Shown here in pieces: positions 7,533-10,376 of a DNA stretch of 10,376 nt (positions are counted from its first letter, which is position 1; every line of letters starts with the position of its first letter). The position numbers and the translations under genes are program-made. The stretch is taken from the NCBI GenBank assembly GCA_043772905.1, contig JAYVFS010000196.1:1-10376 (forward strand). Direction: 5' to 3'. Source of the stretch: JAAFJT01 sp043772905 (GTDB lineage: Bacteria; Bacteroidota; Bacteroidia; Chitinophagales; Saprospiraceae). Below the pieces are notes generated by a model. That model was not told where the DNA came from. It made no database searches and worked only from the letters and a program-made list of their open reading frames with translations.

Positions 7533-8046
7533 ATAATAAAATCTGCTCGATTTCCAACCACGAATTAACGCGACGATGTCTTCCATTATCAGCAAAAACA
7601 TTATGCGTTGCCGTAAATAGAAAGGTTTCACCCTCAAAAAAATCGAGGTTTTTGAAATGGTCATCAATCAAAATATCCGCTTTGACGATTGTTTTGAAGC
7701 CACATAAACAGATATTTTGCCAACCAATGAAAGGAAAATGCTCTTCCATCCACATCATTTTGTCGTATAAACTGTTCGGAAATTGCGTCGCTGCCGAAAC
7801 GATGAAGATTTCATAGCTTCGCATTAATCTTTTTATAACTCGTTGACTATCAGGTATAACGAGTAAATCCCTAAAATATCCCTTCTCATTAATCCACTCA
7901 AATACTTTTAGAAAAGCCTCCTTTTCCATTTTTCCGTTGATGTCATCGAGCATCAAGCGGATGCCTGTTTCGCGTTCATGTGAGTCGAGGAAAGCGGTTG
8001 TGATGTCGGCGATGACATTGTCCATGTCTATGGCTATTCGTTTCAT
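7531..8046 (-). CDS. Putative 5'(3')-deoxyribonucleotidase (HAD superfamily, NT5C-like)
   Basis: From the ATG at 8046 the protein has 171 residues and begins M-K-R-I-A-I-D-M-D-N-V-I-A-D. This is HAD motif I with the nucleophile Asp7 and acid Asp9 directly at the N-terminus, as in the NT5C family. Motif II is I-V-S-A-A-T-Q (82-88). The motif III lysine is probably in the G-F-K-T-I-V-K-A-D segment (116-124). Motif IV is I-L-I-D-D-H (125-130). These enzymes are cytosolic and remove the phosphate from deoxynucleoside monophosphates, but many bacterial members are uncharacterised. The frame is open further upstream to an ATG at 8091; those extra 15 residues are translated from a palindromic repeat, so I reject that start. 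The gene lies 75 bases after a small gene on the same strand. Its stop codon overlaps the 7447-7532 inverted repeat. Confidence 0.85.
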   Translation of the reverse strand: MKRIAIDMDNVIADITTAFLDSHERETGIRLMLDDINGKMEKEAFLKVFEWINEKGYFRDLLVIPDSQRVIKRLMRSYEIFIVSAATQFPNSLYDKMMWMEEHFPFIGWQNICLCGFKTIVKADILIDDHFKNLDFFEGETFLFTATHNVFADNGRHRRVNSWLEIEQILL

Positions 8047-8061
8047 ATCGTTGCGTTTTTT

Positions 8062-8125
8062 CGCCAATTGCAAATTGGCGTTACGACCCATTGCAAATGG
8101 GTGTTACGTTGTAAATGGGTGTTAC
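8062..8125. repeat. Cluster of short palindromic repeat units
   Basis: There are three related units. CGCCAATTGCAAATTGGCG (8062-8080) is a perfect 8-base inverted repeat with loop GCA. ACCCATTGCAAATGGGT (8086-8102) is a perfect 7-base inverted repeat with the same loop. TTGTAAATGGGT (8109-8120) is a half unit. Each is followed by GTTAC. The second unit has changed both arms in a matched way (GCC/GGC to CCC/GGG), so the hairpin is preserved although the bases differ. The cluster fills the gap between two minus-strand genes; its last GTTAC contains the stop codon of the upstream gene. No U-tract follows on the minus strand, so it is not a standard terminator; it could be an mRNA-processing or stability element. 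Confidence 0.8.
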
Positions 8126-8484
8126 ATTATTTTTCCGTGAAAACGGAGCAGATGATTGTCCGCTTTTTCATTAAAAATGCACAAAATAAGGGTTTTGGTC
8201 ACACGTTCTGTTGGGTCAAATAAAATTTTTATAGGATTATGAACATAACCATTATCCCCAAAAAGATGGATTTGCTGTTGTTTAGAAGGCAATCGAAAGT
8301 GTAAAAGTTCTTCGGAAGTACGTGGCAAAGGAATATCCTCGTAACCTTCCTCTTCGAGGAAGATTCGAATCATATCAAGCGTCGATTGCAGCTTTGAACC
8401 TGCAAAACGGATTTGATATTGCCAACCATCGCTGATACCTCCTTGATAATGACTGTTTTCAGGCGGGAATTCTTCTCGAATCAT
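8122..8484 (-). CDS. Hypothetical protein, 120 residues
   Basis: I do not recognise a family. The frame runs from the ATG at 8484 to a TAA at 8124-8122 inside the GTTAC of a repeat unit. The protein is soluble, with no signal peptide or membrane segment. An N-terminal part with S-D-G-W-Q-Y-Q-I-R-F-A-G (18-29) precedes a predicted amphipathic helix with L-D-M-I-R-I-F-L-E-E-E-G-Y (36-48) and a mixed region with H-L-F-G-D-N-G-Y (73-80). Alternating hydrophobic and charged residues look like a small alpha/beta domain. It is probably real: the frame is long for this A/T-rich strand, composition is protein-like, and it fits head-to-tail before the nucleotidase gene with a 75-base gap, suggesting co-transcription. 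The last residues (G-K-I-M) may have been altered when the repeat arrived. Confidence 0.65.
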   Translation of the reverse strand: MIREEFPPENSHYQGGISDGWQYQIRFAGSKLQSTLDMIRIFLEEEGYEDIPLPRTSEELLHFRLPSKQQQIHLFGDNGYVHNPIKILFDPTERVTKTLILCIFNEKADNHLLRFHGKIM

Positions 8485-8529
8485 TGTTTCAATTATCCTG
8501 TTTTTTAAAGCGTAAAATTAGTTTTTTAT

Positions 8530-8563
8530 AAACAAAAAAGAGACGCATTTCAACTTTTTGTTT
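8530..8563. other. A/T-rich inverted repeat in the divergent upstream region
   Basis: AAACAAAAAAG (8530-8540) and CTTTTTGTTT (8554-8563) pair almost perfectly, with TTAG/CTAA at the outer flanks. It lies between the divergent hypothetical and deacetylase genes. It might be an operator or a leader hairpin, but low-complexity A/T DNA makes chance pairing likely. Confidence 0.22.
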
Positions 8564-8631
8564 CTAACTAAAATAAAATCATTGAATTTATACCCATTTT
8601 TTTGTAAAAAATTCAAATAAAACCATGTTAG

Positions 8632-8662
8632 TTGGAGATTTCTAAAAGAAGATTTAGCTTTG
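8632..8662 (+). promoter_or_regulatory. Bacteroidota promoter for the secreted deacetylase gene
   Basis: TTG at 8632-8634, a 20-base spacer and TAGCTTTG at 8655-8662 match the TTG / TAnnTTTG promoter at the preferred spacing. Transcription would start near 8669. The TTG at 8660-8662, which could be read as a start codon, is then the end of the -7 box and would not be in the mRNA; this favours the GTG at 8684 as start. Confidence 0.5.
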
Positions 8663-8683
8663 CTCTCAATAAAACAACTTACT

Positions 8684-10357
8684 GTGATCAAAACTACATT
8701 TCTTCCAATCGCCTTTCTTTTTGCTGTCTTAAATATTTCAGCACAAAAAATCACCTTGCAGTTAGATGCAACACCTTCAAGCACCCCCTCAGTATCAAAG
8801 GCTGCTTTGAGATACAATAAAGATTTTGCGTACAGTCTAACACTCGATGATTGTTCATCGGATCACTATGCTGTTGCGAAACCGTTGTTTCAAGGTGGCG
8901 TTGTACCAGGCAGTGGCTATACATCACCCGGTCTTTTTTCTACAGATGGATGTGGCAATAATGTCACTTTCAAGGTCGGTATTGCTTGGAATTCGACAAA
9001 TACAAGCGGTTATGGAGCCAATGCCAATGATGGGAGTTATATGTCGTGGGCGCAATTGCAAGAAGTTTATAATATGGGTTGGGACGTTTTAAACCACAGT
9101 CTCGCACATCGTGCTTGGGGAGATTTAACGGGTAGTTATACTTATGCGAATCAAATTACGCAAAACAATGACAATGTTCGCACCCGTTTAGGTATCGAAA
9201 TGCCTTGTTTCGTTGTCCCTTCGGGCGATTATAACTATCAAGATGTCGCCTTACAACAAGGACATAAAGCCGTTTTTGATCAAAATTTCCCACTCGGTAA
9301 TGTGAGTTATACAGGCATACAAATTGATGGAAATGCCAATATGTCCAACCTAAAAGCCTATCGTGAAGATATAACAACGCAAGTAGATAATCCAACAAAA
9401 TTGACCAATATTGCCAATCAAAGTACAGGTGGCACACATTTTTGGTACAATGAGTTCGTGCATCATATTGACAATTTTAATGCAAGTGCGCCTTTCAATT
9501 TCTATAATTTCAGGAACTATATGGTCAATATTGCAAATACTTATGGTAAAAATGGCAGTGACCGCGTGTGGTTTGCGCCTTTGCAAGAGGTGTATGAATA
9601 TGTCGTAAGCCGTCAAAATGCCAATTTTACAACCAATTTGACCAATGACAATAAATTGGAAATCAACTTGAATCTTTCGGCTGTACCGACTTGGATGCGG
9701 CGCAAAACATTGACTTTAATCGTTAATTCAACTGCCAATTTTTCAAATATCACTTTACCACAAGGTATCACAGCTACTTGGCGAGGTACTGGCACAACTA
9801 AATTATTGAACCTCGATTTCACGAATTACACACCGTCAATTCCAGTTGAATTAATCACTTTTTCAGCAAAAGGGAAAGGAAACTCTGCTCTTTTGACTTG
9901 GAAAACCGCATCGGAGCAACGGTTTCATGGATTTGAGATTGAACGCAGTTTAGACGGTATAAACTACGTGCCAATTGGTTTTGTGAAAGCGAAAGGCACT
10001 GACTCTGAATATAATTTTGAAGATAATAATTTCCAAAAAACAAGCTATTACCGCTTGAAAATGATGGATAATGACGGCAGTTTTGAATATTCAAAAATTG
10101 TATCACTCCTTGTCGCATCTAAATATAACGTAAAAATAACCCCCTCAGTAGCAGACGATTTGGTGCTTGTTGAGACCGATTTTGATGATAAAACGGCTGC
10201 AACGATTAACATTTTTAACCAATCGGGCAAGTTGATGATAGAAAAAATGGCATCACAAACCAATACGATTTCTTTGGCATCGTTACCACAAGGCTTGTAT
10301 TTTATACGCGTCAATCATGGGGTTGACTTTTGGGTTAAGAAAGTGATGAAGTTGTGA
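8684..10357 (+). CDS. Secreted NodB-like polysaccharide deacetylase with T9SS sorting domain
   Basis: From GTG 8684 the product has 557 residues; the frame is open to a TTG at 8660 (565 residues) and has no ATG start. Residues 1-21 (M-I-K-T-T-F-L-P-I-A-F ... N-I-S-A-Q) are a signal peptide. A NodB-fold domain spans about 44-310. S-L-T-L-D-D-C carries the catalytic/metal Asp pair (55-56) in place of T-F-D-D-G. N-H-S-L-A-H (137-142) supplies the two metal-binding His. M-P-C-F-V-V-P-S-G-D-Y-N-Y (173-185) stands where the R-P-P-x-G motif lies. The usual Gly after the Asp pair is Cys. Residues about 385-478 are the P-V-E-L-I-T-F-S-A beta-sandwich often found before sorting domains. Residues about 482-557 are a type A T9SS sorting domain with I-N-I-F-N-Q-S-G-K-L and L-P-Q-G-L-Y-F-I-R-V. 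It is exported by Sec, then by T9SS to the surface or medium, and probably acts on an acetylated polysaccharide; the substrate is unknown. It carries two copies of the CCCCTCAGTA word. Confidence 0.88.
   Translation: MIKTTFLPIAFLFAVLNISAQKITLQLDATPSSTPSVSKAALRYNKDFAYSLTLDDCSSDHYAVAKPLFQGGVVPGSGYTSPGLFSTDGCGNNVTFKVGIAWNSTNTSGYGANANDGSYMSWAQLQEVYNMGWDVLNHSLAHRAWGDLTGSYTYANQITQNNDNVRTRLGIEMPCFVVPSGDYNYQDVALQQGHKAVFDQNFPLGNVSYTGIQIDGNANMSNLKAYREDITTQVDNPTKLTNIANQSTGGTHFWYNEFVHHIDNFNASAPFNFYNFRNYMVNIANTYGKNGSDRVWFAPLQEVYEYVVSRQNANFTTNLTNDNKLEINLNLSAVPTWMRRKTLTLIVNSTANFSNITLPQGITATWRGTGTTKLLNLDFTNYTPSIPVELITFSAKGKGNSALLTWKTASEQRFHGFEIERSLDGINYVPIGFVKAKGTDSEYNFEDNNFQKTSYYRLKMMDNDGSFEYSKIVSLLVASKYNVKITPSVADDLVLVETDFDDKTAATINIFNQSGKLMIEKMASQTNTISLASLPQGLYFIRVNHGVDFWVKKVMKL
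8784..8796 (+). repeat. CCCCTCAGTA interspersed word, copy 7 (deacetylase linker)
   Basis: CCCCCTCAGTATC in sense orientation encodes T-P-S-V-S in the linker between signal peptide and deacetylase domain. It belongs to the 18-base exact match (8783-8800) with copy 2 in yfhO. Confidence 0.9.
10140..10152 (+). repeat. CCCCTCAGTA interspersed word, copy 8 (start of T9SS domain)
   Basis: CCCCCTCAGTAGC in sense orientation encodes I-T-P-S-V-A-D at the start of the sorting domain, where this family usually has a Y-P-N-P-like segment. Copies 1 and 8 share the variant end AGTAGC. Confidence 0.9.
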
Positions 10358-10376
10358 ATTGTGAATTGTGAATTGT
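10352..10376 (+). repeat. Heptamer tandem repeat TTGTGAA, at least 3.5 copies
   Basis: TTGTGAA is repeated without error from 10352 and runs off the window edge. The first unit contributes the last sense codon bases and the TGA stop (10355-10357) of the deacetylase gene. Short 7-base tandem repeats of this A/T-rich kind occur in intergenic DNA of several bacterial phyla. The full length and the copy number cannot be seen. Confidence 0.85.

Noticed and set aside
8047..8091. A 15-residue N-terminal extension of the nucleotidase from an ATG at 8091
   Set aside because: The extension is translated from the palindromic repeat, and HAD motif I in this family starts at the very N-terminus, so the ATG at 8046 is preferred.
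8062..8125. CRISPR array or intrinsic terminator reading of the palindrome cluster
   Set aside because: Units are 17-19 bases with only 5-6 base spacers, far too short for CRISPR, and no U-tract follows the hairpins on the transcribed minus strand.
8518..8817. A 99-codon minus-strand frame across the deacetylase start
   Set aside because: It overlaps the promoter, signal peptide and start of the deacetylase gene; the translation has no domain and reflects A/T-rich DNA.
1386..10152. CCCCTCAGTA as a KOPS-like or Chi-like polar signal
   Set aside because: Four copies point each way within 10 kb and follow gene direction more than replication direction. Not excluded, but not supported by this window alone.

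Overview
The window looks like chromosomal DNA from a Bacteroidota bacterium, probably an environmental member of the Cytophagia/Saprospiria/Chitinophagia type; I cannot name the genus. The evidence is a secreted protein with a C-terminal type IX secretion (T9SS) sorting domain, signal peptides ending in the S-A-Q style common in the phylum, A-rich translation leaders without clear Shine-Dalgarno sequences, and candidate promoters of the TTG / TAnnTTTG type. No tRNA, rRNA, CRISPR array, transposase or phage gene was seen.

Layout: (1) 1-1332, minus strand, a DUF4331 protein whose C-terminus runs off the window. (2) 1333-1637, a gene-free upstream region. (3) 1638-1670, an intrinsic terminator for the next gene. 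(4) 1687-4290, minus strand, a large YfhO-family polytopic membrane protein. (5) 4291-4411, a divergent promoter region. (6) 4412-7440, plus strand: a membrane acyltransferase (acyltransferase 3 / OafA type), a TIGR04325-type methyltransferase and a family 2 glycosyltransferase. The last two are probably co-transcribed. With YfhO these look like surface-glycan or lipid-linked sugar modification functions. (7) 7447-7532, a long inverted repeat at a convergent junction. (8) 7531-8484, minus strand: a 5'(3')-deoxyribonucleotidase-like HAD protein preceded by a 120-residue protein of unknown function, separated by a cluster of small palindromic repeats. (9) 8684-10357, plus strand, a secreted NodB-fold polysaccharide-deacetylase-like protein with a beta-sandwich linker and a T9SS sorting domain. 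(10) A heptamer tandem repeat starts inside its stop codon and runs off the window.

The most unusual signal is a short interspersed sequence. The exact 10-mer CCCCTCAGTA (reverse complement TACTGAGGGG) occurs eight times in 10.4 kb, while chance predicts about 0.02. Seven copies lie inside four unrelated genes and one is intergenic. Usually there is a fifth C and a following T or G, giving the consensus CCCCCTCAGTA(T/G)C. Six of the seven coding copies are in the sense orientation of their gene, and four are read as Pro-Ser-Val. This resembles genome-wide signal words such as DNA-uptake sequences, HIP1-type words or Chi/KOPS-like sites, but I know of no named element with this sequence. The window also carries three other repeat types at gene ends, so repeats are eroding or forming gene boundaries here.
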